Counted from the stretch's first letter, positions 28,519 through 38,459 are shown. The stretch: 64,000 nucleotides of DNA from Flavobacterium gyeonganense (GCF_029625295.1 NZ_CP121112.1:744001-808000), one strand, 5' to 3'. A program made the numbers and translations. The notes: generated from the letters alone by a model not told the origin.

Positions 28519-29538
28519 ATGAAAACTTATACTTCACTCCGACAAAACTCAGCTCATTTCTATCTAATTGGATTGTTGAGTTTTTTATTAGCATCGTGTG
28601 GTTCTTACCAAAACAGTTCGTATAACGATAATGATGGAGTCTATGGCAATAGTCGTAATTACACTCAGTCAAATACTACTCCTGCCAATAATCAATATCA
28701 GGATTATTTTAAATCACTTCAAAACGACGGAATGCCTACCGAAATATTTACTGACGTAGACAGCTATGGTAATTACGCAGAAAATGACAGCACACAAGTT
28801 GCCTCAGTATCATCTTACCCTTCATGGGGAAGCAGTAATTCTGAAGTCTCAGTCAACGTTTATTCCAGCCCAATGTGGTCTATGGGATTTGGTTATGGCT
28901 TTGGATATCCATATTACGGATGGGGAGGATACGGAGGCTACTGGGGTTATTCCGGATACGGATGGGGTTATCCTGGATACGGATGGGGATATCCTCCTTA
29001 TTGGGGACCGGGATGGGGATATTCCGGCTATTGGGGACCCGCTTATGGCTACGGATACAGATATAATAACTATTCGTATAATTACGGAAGAAGAGGATCT
29101 GCTGCTTACTATGGCGGAAGAAATTATACGTCAAACAGAAGCTATAGCACAAATAGAAGTTACAACACAAGCAGAAGCTATAACAGCAACAGAAACTATA
29201 CTACAAACAGAAGTTACAATACAAACAGACAAAACACCTTTTCAGATTACAGAAGAGGATCATCAGTAAACAGAACATCAAGTCCTACATTTTCAGACAG
29301 AAGAAGTTCAAATCAAAACAATAGCAGTTACGATTCAAGCAGAAGATCAAGTACTACTAATTCAAACAGAACTTACAATTACAACAACAATAGCAACAAT
29401 TCTTCAAGAAGTTATTCAGCACCCAGTTCTTCTCCTTCCCGTTCATATAACAGTAGCGGAGGTGGCGGAAGTATGAGATCCTCTGGCGGCGGTGGAGGCG
29501 GCAGATCCTATGGTGGTGGCGGTGGCGGAAGAAGGTAA
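28519..29538 (+). CDS. Gly/Tyr/Ser/Asn-rich low-complexity lipoprotein
   Basis: 339 residues. The lipobox LASC (Cys at 27) follows a long n-region. The mature protein has three compositional zones. First, a polar linker. Second, a Gly-Trp-Tyr-Pro zone (repeats of GYGWGYPGYGWGYPPYWGP type, about 120-190). Third, an Arg/Ser/Tyr/Asn zone with many NRSYNT-like heptads that ends in poly-Gly with Arg (GGGGGGRSYGGGGGGRR). The function is unknown. The composition recalls structural or sticky surface proteins. The repeats come from unequal repetition of short DNA units, so copy number probably varies between strains. Confidence 0.75.
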   Translation: MKTYTSLRQNSAHFYLIGLLSFLLASCGSYQNSSYNDNDGVYGNSRNYTQSNTTPANNQYQDYFKSLQNDGMPTEIFTDVDSYGNYAENDSTQVASVSSYPSWGSSNSEVSVNVYSSPMWSMGFGYGFGYPYYGWGGYGGYWGYSGYGWGYPGYGWGYPPYWGPGWGYSGYWGPAYGYGYRYNNYSYNYGRRGSAAYYGGRNYTSNRSYSTNRSYNTSRSYNSNRNYTTNRSYNTNRQNTFSDYRRGSSVNRTSSPTFSDRRSSNQNNSSYDSSRRSSTTNSNRTYNYNNNSNNSSRSYSAPSSSPSRSYNSSGGGGSMRSSGGGGGGRSYGGGGGGRR

Positions 29539-29586
29539 CAATTTCATTCTTCAGCTTATTTAGTTACAAATCAAATTCAACAAAAA

Positions 29587-31101
29587 ATGAAAAAAATATT
29601 CATCCTACTTATAACAGGATTAACTGCCAGCGTCTCTTATTCTCAGGAAATTTCGGATGGTGTACGATATTCTCAGGACAATTTAACAGGAACTGCCCGT
29701 TTTAGGGCAATGGGTGGCGCCTTTGGAGCACTTGGAGGAGATTTATCATCATTATCTGTAAACCCTGCCGGATCTGCAATTTTTAACAATAATCAGGCTG
29801 GACTGACTTTTAGCAATCAGAACATTAAAAACAATTCCAATTATTTCAACGATGAAATGTCCACGAAAGACAACTCGTCGGTTTTAAATCAGGCCGGAGT
29901 TGTTTTTGTATTTAACACCATGAATCCAAACAACAACTGGAAAAAAATAACTATTGGAGCGAATTATGAAAACACAAACAATTTCAGCAACAAAACAGTT
30001 TCAGTAGGAACCAACACAAACAATTCTATAGATGATTATTTTTTAGCATATGCAAACGGAATAGAACTAAGAAATACAAATCTGGATTATAGAGATCAAT
30101 CCTACAGTGAACAACAGGCTTATTTCGGACTTAGAGGAAAAGTTATCATACCGGCTTCTAATACTGCCAATAATACTCAATACCTAACAAATGTTCCTGC
30201 GGGAAGTGACCCTACAAAAGGTAAATATTATCAAGAAAATGAAGTTCATACTGTCGGATACAACAGTAAATTAAGTATTAACATAGCAACATCCTACAAT
30301 GACAGACTTTATCTGGGAGCTAATTTAAATGTCCATGTTACGGATCACAGAAGCACAAGAACTTTTTACGAGGACAACGCAAACCCATTGCAAGCCAGAG
30401 AAACAATTTCAAATTTGCGTTTTAATAACGAAATTTATACATATGGCAATGGTTTTTCATTTCAACTGGGAGCAATTGGAAAAATCACAGATTCTTTTCG
30501 ACTTGGCGTAGCATACGAATCGAATACATGGTATGAATTATATGATGAAATCACCCAAAGTTTATTTACCACAACAGAAAATAGCGCAAATGAGGTTTTT
30601 GATTATGCCGTAAATCCTAATATAACGAACGTTTACAAACCTTACACCCTCCAGACTCCAGGGAAATTCACTTTTAGCGGTGCTTATATATTTGGAAAAA
30701 CCGGTTTAATCAGTCTTGACTATTCTATTAAAGACTACGGAAATACTAAATTCAAACCGACGAGTGATTCAGGATTCAGGGAACTGAACAATGACATAAG
30801 CAACCAACTAACAACAAGTGGCGAATTAAGGATTGGAGGCGAGTACAAAATCAAGAGATTAAGCCTGCGGGGTGGATATCGTTTTGAAGGAAGCCCTTAC
30901 AAAGACGGCAAAACAATTGGGGATTTAAACAGCTATTCGGGAGGTTTAGGCTATAATTTTGGAGGCACAAAAATTGATCTTGCCTATTCTTATACTGAAA
31001 GAGAATCTAATCAGGGATTTTTTGCAACCGGATTAACCAACCCTGCAAAAATCAATTCTAAACTCAACAATGTTTCCGTAACTTTATTATTTGAATTGTA
31101 A
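29587..31101 (+). CDS. outer-membrane FadL/TodX-family transport protein
   Basis: 504 residues with signal peptide ISDGV-type cleavage after SVSYSQ. The start of the mature protein (FRAMGGAFGALGGDLSSLSVNPAGSAIFNNN) is the N-terminal hatch signature of OmpP1/FadL-family proteins, annotated in Bacteroidota as hemin receptor or hydrocarbon transporter. The rest alternates amphipathic strands and ends in a C-terminal Leu after VTLLFEL, as in beta-barrels. Such proteins take up hydrophobic compounds across the outer membrane. The specific ligand is not known. It lies 48 bp after the Gly/Tyr-rich lipoprotein. Confidence 0.85.
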   Translation: MKKIFILLITGLTASVSYSQEISDGVRYSQDNLTGTARFRAMGGAFGALGGDLSSLSVNPAGSAIFNNNQAGLTFSNQNIKNNSNYFNDEMSTKDNSSVLNQAGVVFVFNTMNPNNNWKKITIGANYENTNNFSNKTVSVGTNTNNSIDDYFLAYANGIELRNTNLDYRDQSYSEQQAYFGLRGKVIIPASNTANNTQYLTNVPAGSDPTKGKYYQENEVHTVGYNSKLSINIATSYNDRLYLGANLNVHVTDHRSTRTFYEDNANPLQARETISNLRFNNEIYTYGNGFSFQLGAIGKITDSFRLGVAYESNTWYELYDEITQSLFTTTENSANEVFDYAVNPNITNVYKPYTLQTPGKFTFSGAYIFGKTGLISLDYSIKDYGNTKFKPTSDSGFRELNNDISNQLTTSGELRIGGEYKIKRLSLRGGYRFEGSPYKDGKTIGDLNSYSGGLGYNFGGTKIDLAYSYTERESNQGFFATGLTNPAKINSKLNNVSVTLLFEL

Positions 31102-31160
31102 TTAAAAATCAAAATAGAGGATTGAAAATTTCCGTCTGGTCTGACCCGGCGGATTTTTTT

Positions 31161-31238
31161 TAGCCCCGATAGAAGTGAAAATCCTTTTGTGCCGGTGTTC
31201 GGCACAAAAGATTGCAACGGATAGCGGGAAATAGCTCC
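31161..31238. repeat. structured intergenic repeat, family A copy 1
   Basis: A 78-bp unit beginning TAGCCCCGATAGAAGTG and ending GATAGCGGGAAATAGCTC. The core CTTTTGTGCCG/CGGCACAAAAG is a perfect 11-bp stem with a 5-base loop. Outer CCCG can pair with CGGG. The same unit recurs at 53316-53392. Such elements are widespread between genes in Flavobacterium. Confidence 0.75.
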
Positions 31239-31290
31239 CGAAAAAACACCTAAAAGAACTCTAAACAAGCGGTGTTTGAATAAAAAAGTG

Positions 31291-31298
31291 TAATTTTG
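31291..31298 (+). promoter_or_regulatory. putative -7 promoter element of rimO
   Basis: TAATTTTG (TAnnTTTG), 19 bp before the rimO ATG. The nearest TTG upstream (31276-31278) is only 12 bp away, so the -33 is uncertain. Confidence 0.5.
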
Positions 31299-31317
31299 CA
31301 CTCCAATTTATAAAAGT

Positions 31318-32631
31318 ATGAGAACCAAGTCTTTAAAAAAGAACAAAATTAACGTAATCACTCTTGGGTGTTCGAAAAATGTATATGACAGCGAAGTGCT
31401 TATGGGACAGCTTCGTGCAAACGGAAAAGAAGTTACTCACGAAGCGACTGCAAAAGAAGAAGGAAACATTATCGTAATCAACACTTGTGGTTTTATTGAC
31501 AATGCGAAAGCAGAATCGGTAAACATGATTTTGGAATACGCTGATAAAAAAGACAAAGGTTTAGTTGACAAGGTTTTCGTAACAGGATGTTTATCTGAAC
31601 GTTATAGACCTGATTTGGAAAAAGAAATCCCAAATGTGGATCAATATTTTGGAACCACAGAACTGCCTCAGCTTTTGAAAGCGCTGGGTGCAGATTATAA
31701 ACATGAATTATTGGGAGAGCGCTTAACGACTACTCCAAAAAATTACGCATACTTAAAAATCGCTGAAGGCTGTGACAGGCCCTGCAGTTTCTGCGCTATT
31801 CCGTTAATGAGAGGTTCGCATGTTTCTCAGCCAATCGAAAAATTAGTAAAAGAAGCACAGGGATTAGCCAAAAACGGCGTAAAAGAATTGATTTTAATCG
31901 CTCAGGACCTGACTTATTATGGCCTTGATCTTTATAAAAAGAGAAATCTTGCAGAATTATTAGAAGCACTGGCAGCTGTAGAAGGCATCGAATGGATACG
32001 TTTGCATTATGCCTACCCTACCGGTTTTCCGATGGATGTTCTGGAGCTAATGAAACGCGAACCAAAAATTTGTAATTACATTGATATTCCGTTGCAGCAT
32101 ATTTCGGATAACATTCTAAAATCGATGCGCCGCGGTACTACTCAGGCAAAAACGACTCAGTTATTAAAAGATTTTCGCGCTGCAGTTCCGGGAATGGCTA
32201 TTAGAACCACATTAATTGTTGGATATCCTGGTGAAACACAAGAAGATTTTGAAATTTTGAAAGATTTTGTTCAGGAAATGAAATTTGACAGAATGGGCTG
32301 TTTTGCTTATTCCCATGAAGAAAATACGCATGCTTATTTATTGGAAGATGATGTTCCTGCTGATGTAAAACAAGCCAGAGCCAATGAAATCATGGAACTA
32401 CAATCACAAATTTCATGGGATTTGAATCAGGAAAAAATAGGTCAGGTTTACAGATGTATTATTGACAGAAAAGAAGGTGCTCATTTTGTAGGAAGAACAG
32501 AATTTGACAGTCCGGATGTTGACAATGAAGTCTTAATAGACGCCTCAAAACATTATGTAAAAACTGGCGAATTTGTTAATATAAGGATAATAGAAGCGAC
32601 CGAATTTGATTTATACGGAGAACCTGCTTAA
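31318..32631 (+). CDS. rimO: ribosomal protein S12 methylthiotransferase RimO
   Basis: 437 residues. An N-terminal UPF0004 domain (VITLGCSKNVYDSEVLMGQL) supplies the first Fe-S cluster cysteines. The radical-SAM motif is CDRPCSFCAIPLMRGSH (CxxxCxxC), followed by the core TIM barrel and a C-terminal TRAM domain. RimO adds a methylthio group to the conserved Asp of S12 using two 4Fe-4S clusters and SAM. The Bacteroidota form has the usual length and complete cysteines. It is expressed from its own promoter and followed by the small periplasmic protein gene 33 bp later. Confidence 0.96.
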   Translation: MRTKSLKKNKINVITLGCSKNVYDSEVLMGQLRANGKEVTHEATAKEEGNIIVINTCGFIDNAKAESVNMILEYADKKDKGLVDKVFVTGCLSERYRPDLEKEIPNVDQYFGTTELPQLLKALGADYKHELLGERLTTTPKNYAYLKIAEGCDRPCSFCAIPLMRGSHVSQPIEKLVKEAQGLAKNGVKELILIAQDLTYYGLDLYKKRNLAELLEALAAVEGIEWIRLHYAYPTGFPMDVLELMKREPKICNYIDIPLQHISDNILKSMRRGTTQAKTTQLLKDFRAAVPGMAIRTTLIVGYPGETQEDFEILKDFVQEMKFDRMGCFAYSHEENTHAYLLEDDVPADVKQARANEIMELQSQISWDLNQEKIGQVYRCIIDRKEGAHFVGRTEFDSPDVDNEVLIDASKHYVKTGEFVNIRIIEATEFDLYGEPA

Positions 32632-32664
32632 ATTTACGCTAACCAATCATCAATTTTAAAGTTT

Positions 32665-33207
32665 ATGAAACCTTTTCACTCTATTTTTCTTTTAGCTTTC
32701 GCTTTATTAAGCTATAATTCTATTTCAGCACAATATGGAAATGGCTACAATAATGGCTATGGGAACGGTTACGGCAGAGGCGGAATGGGCATGGACAGAA
32801 GCATGATGCAGGGTCCCCAAAGCAGCCCAAGCAAACCAAAAGAAGTTCCTGTAGAAGAAACAGCTGCTAAAATTGTAGAGCAAATGAAACCCGAAGTAAA
32901 TCTTGATGAATTACAGGTTATCGCTATTACAAATGTTTTGGCAGACAGCATGAGAGAACAAGGCGTTCTTTTGAAAAACGAAAGCAGCAGCCAGGATCAG
33001 AAAATTGAACAGATAAACGCACTAAGAGAAGTTACGACAAAAAAAATAACAGCTTTCCTTAATCCTGGGCAAATCGAAAAGTATACTACTTTTATGGCTA
33101 ATTTTAAAGAAATAAAAAAAACTAAATCTAAAAAGAAAAAAGATAAAGATTCAAAAGACACTAAAGAAGTCAAAGAAGACACTGAAGCAATAAAGCCTGC
33201 TGAATAA
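32665..33207 (+). CDS. small secreted protein, Gly/Tyr-rich N-terminus and Lys-rich C-terminus
   Basis: 180 residues. The signal peptide (LLAFALLSYNSISA) is followed by a short Gly-Asn-Tyr repeat (YGNGYNNGYGNGYGRGG). A helical region then contains VNLDELQVIAITNVLADSM and ITAFLNPGQIEKY, a spacing reminiscent of Spy/CpxP-like periplasmic helical proteins. The C-terminal tail is alternately Lys- and Asp/Glu-rich (KKTKSKKKKDKDSKDTKEVK). I do not recognise a defined family. It lies between rimO and the amidase, in a probable operon (33-bp gaps). Confidence 0.7.
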   Translation: MKPFHSIFLLAFALLSYNSISAQYGNGYNNGYGNGYGRGGMGMDRSMMQGPQSSPSKPKEVPVEETAAKIVEQMKPEVNLDELQVIAITNVLADSMREQGVLLKNESSSQDQKIEQINALREVTTKKITAFLNPGQIEKYTTFMANFKEIKKTKSKKKKDKDSKDTKEVKEDTEAIKPAE

Positions 33208-33240
33208 CAATCCTGACTCAACCTTAAATGTAATTAAAGC

Positions 33241-34152
33241 ATGTTAAAAAAACATTTTTTTTATCTGATTTCAGCCATTATTATAACTTCCTGCGGGACA
33301 AAAAATCCATATAAAACTACTGAAAAAGTTTACGATCAGCAGCTTAAAACTTTAGAAAATCAAATTACAAGTAAAGAAGTCCAGCCAATACCACCAGCTG
33401 TTCCGCCTGTAGTTATAGATACTACTTATGCTTCGCAATTAGGGATTGTAAAGGATACACTTTCAAAAACAGGCTCTACTTCTTTAGTAAATGGTATTAC
33501 AACAGAATGGATTGGAACAGTCAATTTTAATCTAAGAAAGCCGAGTTTTATTGTTATTCATCATACTGCTCAGGATTCACTCCAGCAAACTGTAAGTACA
33601 TTTACAAAAAGCAGAACACAGGTTAGTGCACATTATATCATTTCTGAAAACGGAAAAGTAGTTCAGATGTTAAATGATTACTTAAGAGCGTGGCATGCCG
33701 GGGCATCCAGCTGGGGAAAAAACACGGATTTAAATTCTTCTTCAATAGGTATAGAACTTGATAACAATGGTTTCAAACCTTTTACAGAAGCTCAAATCAG
33801 CAGTTTAGTGGCCCTTTTGACAAAACTGAAAAAAGATTACAATATTCCGACACAAAATATTTTAGGTCATGCTGATATCGCTCCAGGAAGAAAACAAGAT
33901 CCAAGTGCTTTATTCCCATGGAAGACTTTAGCGGAAAAAGGATTTGGAATTTGGCCCGATGAAGTTCTGGAAGAAGCCCCTTTTGATTTTAAAATTGAAC
34001 CGGCATTGCGAATTATTGGGTACAATACCAAAAATCTTTCAGCAGCGATTCAGGCTTTTAAATTACATTATATTCAAACAGATACTACAGCTATTTTAGA
34101 CCGAAAAACAATAGACACTATTTATTCTATTTACAAAAAACAGGTTCAATAG
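33241..34152 (+). CDS. N-acetylmuramoyl-L-alanine amidase (Amidase_2/AmpD-like lipoprotein)
   Basis: 303 residues. The lipobox TSCG places the protein on a membrane, facing the periplasm. The amidase_2 domain has its zinc site in FIVIHHTAQDS (first His, near residue 103) and LGHADIAPGRKQDPSALFPW (second His plus the Lys and Asp typical of AmpD-like enzymes). The C-terminal ~70 residues (IIGYNTKNLSAAIQAFKLHY) look like a peptidoglycan-binding helical domain. It cleaves the muramyl-alanine amide during wall turnover. A7 and T8 runs just after the start codon are intact in this gene. Confidence 0.9.
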   Translation: MLKKHFFYLISAIIITSCGTKNPYKTTEKVYDQQLKTLENQITSKEVQPIPPAVPPVVIDTTYASQLGIVKDTLSKTGSTSLVNGITTEWIGTVNFNLRKPSFIVIHHTAQDSLQQTVSTFTKSRTQVSAHYIISENGKVVQMLNDYLRAWHAGASSWGKNTDLNSSSIGIELDNNGFKPFTEAQISSLVALLTKLKKDYNIPTQNILGHADIAPGRKQDPSALFPWKTLAEKGFGIWPDEVLEEAPFDFKIEPALRIIGYNTKNLSAAIQAFKLHYIQTDTTAILDRKTIDTIYSIYKKQVQ

Positions 34153-34180
34153 ACGATAATACATTAAAAATAAAATAAAT

Positions 34181-34220
34181 AACGCATTCCTGATAAAATT
34201 TAGAGAATGCGTTTTTTTAT
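34181..34220 (+). terminator. rho-independent terminator of the amidase gene
   Basis: AACGCATTC (34181-34189) pairs with GAATGCGTT (34205-34213), followed by a T run. It lies about 30 bp after the amidase stop. The ~340 bp after it, to 34563, contain no gene I can support. Confidence 0.85.
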
Positions 34221-34565
34221 TATTAGATTTTCAAGACCTTCAAAATACTATCAAAAAAGTTTGTCCGAAGCCTTACCCCTATTCATTCATAATTACCAGC
34301 AATGCCTGAGGCAAAAAAACAACCCTTACATATAAAACTTAAGTACTACTTTATATCATTAGAAATAAATAAAAACATTGAGTATTTGAAGATGGTTTAT
34401 CATCATAAAAATGATTTGATCCAGTTCATCCTAATCTTTTTTTCATACAAAGTCGTACACAAAGACTTATTTAGGTTAAAGATTTTTCTTAAGCATAATT
34501 TTCCTTACCTGTTGACTAATTGTACCGAATGAGAATTATAAACTCAAATTCAATTACATATAAAA

Positions 34566-34598
34566 AAGCTGCCAAAAATTTATAATTTTTGACAGCTT
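34566..34598 (-). terminator. terminator of the porin gene
   Basis: A 15-bp stem with one mismatch (AAGCTGCCAAAAATT/AATTTTTGACAGCTT) and a 3-base loop. On the - strand it runs into six T residues, about 65 bp after the porin stop. An A13 run follows on the + strand. Confidence 0.75.
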
Positions 34599-34662
34599 CC
34601 AAAAAAAAAAAAAATATCAATCTTTATCTCTTTTCTAGAAAGAGTATGTTTTATAATTGATT

Positions 34663-35678
34663 TTAGAATCCGTAAACTAAAGCCAGAAGCACTTGAGAAG
34701 CAGATTTAGCAGGCACTAAATCAGAATCTACAAACTTAACTTTATCTGAATTTGAATCAAATCTGAACTCTGGAATAATAGTCAAACCGTTTATTTTGTA
34801 GTTCCCAGACAAAGTCAAAGCTGTAATATCTGTGTCATCTGACCCCTCTTTAGACTTAAAATATTCACCACGTATTCCCAAAGCAAAAGCATCAGTAATC
34901 GCATAAGATGGGTATAATGCGGCTCCTGTATAACCTACATCACCTTCGTTTGAAAAATCAGCAGCGTTTAAACCTAATTTGAATTTATCGGTTAATTGGA
35001 ATGTTGCAGTTAAATCAACAATAGTACCACTTACAGAGCCATCCATAAAATTTAAATATGCACTTGCTTTATCAGTTACATAAGACAATTGCCCCCCTAC
35101 AGCATTTAATCCTTTTTGAGGATCTGCTTTATATGTATTCCATGAGTCATTAAATACACCTACCATTGCTCCAAATTTTTCAGTTATAGCATAATTTGCT
35201 TTAACACCTGCATTTTGAAATGGTCCATTAGTAAACAAATAAGAAGTGGAGTAATGAAAGTTACCAACAGGCGAGATTACTTCATACCCAATAAATGTGC
35301 CCATGTAACCCGCAGTCAGGCTAAGTTTATCAGAAACTGCATAGCTTGCATATAAATTTTGGATGTGAAATGAATTTGCATCAGTTCCATCACCATTTGG
35401 TATTGACTGATATTGACCTCTTGGTCCAAAAGAAATTTCGCCAACAAAAGAAATATTTTTAATTTTTTCTTCAAAGCGATATCCAACATCCCTAAAGAAA
35501 CTGAATTCTGGTCTGTTGCAAAACTTGTCGGAATGTTAGGAACTTTAGCAAAATCATATTTGTAATATATATCACCTGAACCTGAAATTTCTAATGGAGT
35601 GGTTTCTGATGTTTCATCTTGTGCAAATGCAAAACTTGTTGTTAGGGCTAATGATAAAATACATAATACTTTTTTCAT
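34663..35678 (-). pseudogene. bbp2-family outer-membrane porin, single frameshift
   Basis: The first frame (from 35678) encodes a signal peptide (LSLALTTSFAFA) and the start of a barrel (YYKYDFAKVPNIPTSF, QNSVSLGMLDIALKKK), then goes off frame. The second frame resumes with IKNISFVGEISFGPRGQYQS and continues through FHIQNLYASYAVSDKLSLTA and MGTFIGYEVISPVGNFHYS to a C-terminal Phe. The junction is an A6 run in sense (T6 at 35463-35468). One extra A restores 338 residues typical of putative beta-barrel porin-2 proteins. As written the protein stops at 120 residues. The barrel ends in VYGF, a normal outer-membrane terminus. Confidence 0.85.
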
Positions 35679-36200
35679 GTGTAAATTGGTTTTAGTTATT
35701 AATTGATTCTGGTTAGTTAAATTTTTATCTTTTTATAATTACGATTGCTTTTTTTGAACTTTAAATCGGTCTAAATCATCATCATTTTCTTCAGCGAATT
35801 TATTAACTTTTGTATGAGTAGAAGAATCGAAAACTATTTTTTTAATGTTTTTAGAGCAGAATTACGGATTACAAAAATTAAATTAAAAATAATCGTTATT
35901 TGATATTTATAAGGATAGCTTTTTAAAAATTCAACAACGATTTTTTCAACATTAAGCCTTAAAAAATAGGGTTTAAAATTTTTAAAATAATAAAATAGCC
36001 ACTTTTTAATCTTTTTTTAAATAAAAAAAACAGAAGACCCTAAAAAAATAAGGGGGCACATTAAAAAAATGTAAATCAAAAATAACCAACAAAGAATACA
36101 TATTAAATAACAGCTAAAAAGCAATCAAATAAAATTCCTACAAAACAACACACGAGATCAGCTTAGATTAACCGCTATAAAAGACCTTTTAAAACGGAGA
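35679..36200. other. AT-rich gene-free interval
   Basis: About 520 bp of very AT-rich sequence with many A runs between the porin start and the terminator of the GH5 gene. No reading frame, RNA gene or clear promoter match could be supported. It separates the core region from the polysaccharide locus. Confidence 0.6.
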
Positions 36201-36225
36201 AAGCCTGTTAAAATAAACAGGCCTT
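36201..36225 (-). terminator. probable terminator of the leftward mannan operon
   Basis: AAGCCTGTT (36201-36209) pairs with AACAGGCCTT (36216-36225, one bulge), 25 bp beyond the GH5 stop. The T tract on the - strand is poor, so termination may be inefficient. Confidence 0.55.
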
Positions 36226-36249
36226 CTTATAATCTAAAAATAACTGATA

Positions 36250-37215
36250 CTACTTCTGACTATTATATTTTATTAAAAATTCACGAACTTTAATTCCTGA
36301 CTCTTTCAAATCAGTATCCTTCCATTTCCCTTCCGATTTTGCAGATTTTTTCAATATTGAACATGTTTCATCTTTATCAGAAACCGACCAGGTAATCCAG
36401 CTTAACTTTCGGGATTCCATCCAATCGATGTATTCCTGCCAAGCATTCATATTTAAAGGTCCGTCTCCAGTAGCCTCCATACCAGCTGATTCTGAAATAA
36501 AAATGGGCAGACCGCTTTTTATTGCCTGATCCGTTCTGTCTCTTAATTCTTTTCCATGTGTTGCAGCATAAAAATGCATCGTATACATTATATTAGTGTA
36601 TCCTAAAATAGGATCTGCTGCCGGAAGATGAACATCCTGATCCCAGTGCGGAGATCCGACCAGAATAATATTTTTAGGATCATTACTTCTTATTATCTTA
36701 ATAACTTCTTCAGCATACTCCTTAATTTGTGGCCAGGTTTCATCATCCGGTTCATTGAAAACCTCATAAATAATATTTGGATACTTAGAATACTTTTTAG
36801 ATATCTCAGCAAAAAAAGCTTTTGCTTCTTCTAAATTTATATTATGACTGTGCCAGTCTATAATTACATAGATATCCGATTTTATAGCCCCTTTTATAAC
36901 TGCCTCAATTTTATCTTTCGAAAACTGCGACTCCTTTATATAAGACATGTTTCCTAATTCGATTCCCATAGCAGCACGAACTACATTACAGTTAAAATCT
37001 TTTTTTAGCCATTTAACTGCTTTTTCATTGTAAAATCTGGGCCACATGCTATGCCATCCAAAACTCATTCCGCGTAAAACTATCGGATTATTATCCTGAT
37101 CAACTAATTGAGTCCCCTGAACACTTAACTGACCATGTCTTTTCACAAATTGAGCATTGGTAAAACAAAACATTAATAATAAGGTATAGACAAAAAGTCT
37201 AGCTTCTGTTTTCAT
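36250..37215 (-). CDS. GH5 endo-beta-1,4-glucanase/mannanase
   Basis: 321 residues with an N-terminal signal peptide (LLLMFCFTNA). Catalytic residues of GH5 are the acid/base Glu in YEVFNEPDDETW (near 152) and the nucleophile Glu in IFISESAGMEA (near 240). Other family residues are RGMSFGWHS, VVRAAMG and MHFYAATHG. The pattern is closest to endoglucanase-type GH5 (GH5_2-like). In this locus it probably cuts the glucose-mannose backbone of glucomannan. It is the last gene of the susC-led operon, 11 bp after GH27. There is no lipobox, so it may be periplasmic. Confidence 0.88.
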   Translation of the reverse strand: MKTEARLFVYTLLLMFCFTNAQFVKRHGQLSVQGTQLVDQDNNPIVLRGMSFGWHSMWPRFYNEKAVKWLKKDFNCNVVRAAMGIELGNMSYIKESQFSKDKIEAVIKGAIKSDIYVIIDWHSHNINLEEAKAFFAEISKKYSKYPNIIYEVFNEPDDETWPQIKEYAEEVIKIIRSNDPKNIILVGSPHWDQDVHLPAADPILGYTNIMYTMHFYAATHGKELRDRTDQAIKSGLPIFISESAGMEATGDGPLNMNAWQEYIDWMESRKLSWITWSVSDKDETCSILKKSAKSEGKWKDTDLKESGIKVREFLIKYNSQK

Positions 37216-37226
37216 ATTAAAGAGTG

Positions 37227-38459
37227 TTATGGAATTAATCGTAATGTAATTACATCATGAGATCCAAGATCTGCTGTAAAATTCTTTTTAGTATTCCCGA
37301 TTTCTTTATTTTTCCAAAGGTCCTTTAACCTGAAAACTTTTTTATTAAAGTCGGCTTCATAACCAAAATCCACATCTTTTATTAAATACTTTTTCCAGTC
37401 AAAATTGATTTTTTTAGCAACATCGCTTCTGTTCAAAAAAGTAATCGCCCAATTATCATCTGACAAGGGTTTTACCCAAACTTCAACACCATCTTCAGCA
37501 AGATATTTAAAACCCTGTATTCCTAATTTATCCTGATTCACAGCAATCAATTCTTTGTTAGTTAAAATTGCTAGTGTTTCTTTTGTCATCTTTCTGTAAT
37601 CATTTCCACTAAACAATGGTGATGCCAGCATACACCAAATACTAAAATGCGCCTTATCTTCAATATCATTCATTTCATTTCCTACTTCCATCATATCAAA
37701 ATCATTCCAGTGATCAGGACCCGAATATTTACGAATATCTTTACGCATATCTGCAATTTTCATAAACCCCCAGGATGACCAATTTTCAGGATGTTTGAAT
37801 TCACAGTCAAAACAAGGATAAATATCTCCCGAAATTCTCCAAAGATTCCCAACCGGTTTTCCCCATTCCCAAGGCTGGTTATCTCCCCATTCGCAAAGAC
37901 TAAAAACAATTGGTCTTCCAGCAATTTTTAACGCATTACTCATTGTTGTGTATGCCTCCGGAGCTGTAATTCCTTTTGTATTACACCAATCGTATTTCAA
38001 GAAATCAATTCCAAGTTTCGCATAAAAACGGGCATCCTGATATTCATAACCGCGTGTTCCAGGATAACCGGCACAAGTTTGCGTACCTGCACAATTATAC
38101 AAACCAAATTTCAAACCTTTGCTATGCACATAATCTATAACTGCCTTCATTCCGTTAGGGAATTTAACCGGATCCGGCACTAAATCTCCGTTTGCATCTC
38201 GTTCTTTTGCCATCCATCCATCGTCCAGGACAATATAATTATAACCTGCCGCGGCCATTCCTGATGAAACCATAATATCAGCCGTTTCTTTTACCAATTT
38301 TTCATCGATATTGGTTGCAAAAGTATTCCATGAATTCCAGCCCATTGGCGGGGTCATGGCGAGACCTTCGAATTTCCCTCCTACTTGATTATGTGTATTT
38401 CCCTGACTAAAAACTAAAACCGAACTAAGTAAAATCAATCCTAAAACTATTTTTTTCAT
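37227..38459 (-). CDS. GH27 alpha-galactosidase
   Basis: 410 residues with signal peptide (LILLSSVLVFS). The GH27 hallmark MTPPMGWNSWNTFATNIDE starts the barrel, followed by YIVLDDGWMA. The nucleophile Asp is in FLKYDWCNTKG (near 155) and the acid/base Asp in WRISGDIYPCF (near 208). A short beta-sandwich domain ends the protein. It removes alpha-1,6-galactose side chains from galacto(gluco)mannan oligosaccharides, probably in the periplasm. It is separated from the glycan-binding protein gene by 90 bp containing a terminator-like hairpin, so its expression may be lower than that of susCD. Confidence 0.94.
   Translation of the reverse strand: MKKIVLGLILLSSVLVFSQGNTHNQVGGKFEGLAMTPPMGWNSWNTFATNIDEKLVKETADIMVSSGMAAAGYNYIVLDDGWMAKERDANGDLVPDPVKFPNGMKAVIDYVHSKGLKFGLYNCAGTQTCAGYPGTRGYEYQDARFYAKLGIDFLKYDWCNTKGITAPEAYTTMSNALKIAGRPIVFSLCEWGDNQPWEWGKPVGNLWRISGDIYPCFDCEFKHPENWSSWGFMKIADMRKDIRKYSGPDHWNDFDMMEVGNEMNDIEDKAHFSIWCMLASPLFSGNDYRKMTKETLAILTNKELIAVNQDKLGIQGFKYLAEDGVEVWVKPLSDDNWAITFLNRSDVAKKINFDWKKYLIKDVDFGYEADFNKKVFRLKDLWKNKEIGNTKKNFTADLGSHDVITLRLIP

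Noticed and set aside
28766..29269. Long alternative frame inside the Gly/Tyr-rich lipoprotein gene
   Set aside because: A product of the repetitive codon composition; no start signal or family resemblance.
34302..34532. 76-codon frame on the + strand
   Set aside because: Low-complexity AT-rich frame after a terminator, no recognisable domain or promoter.
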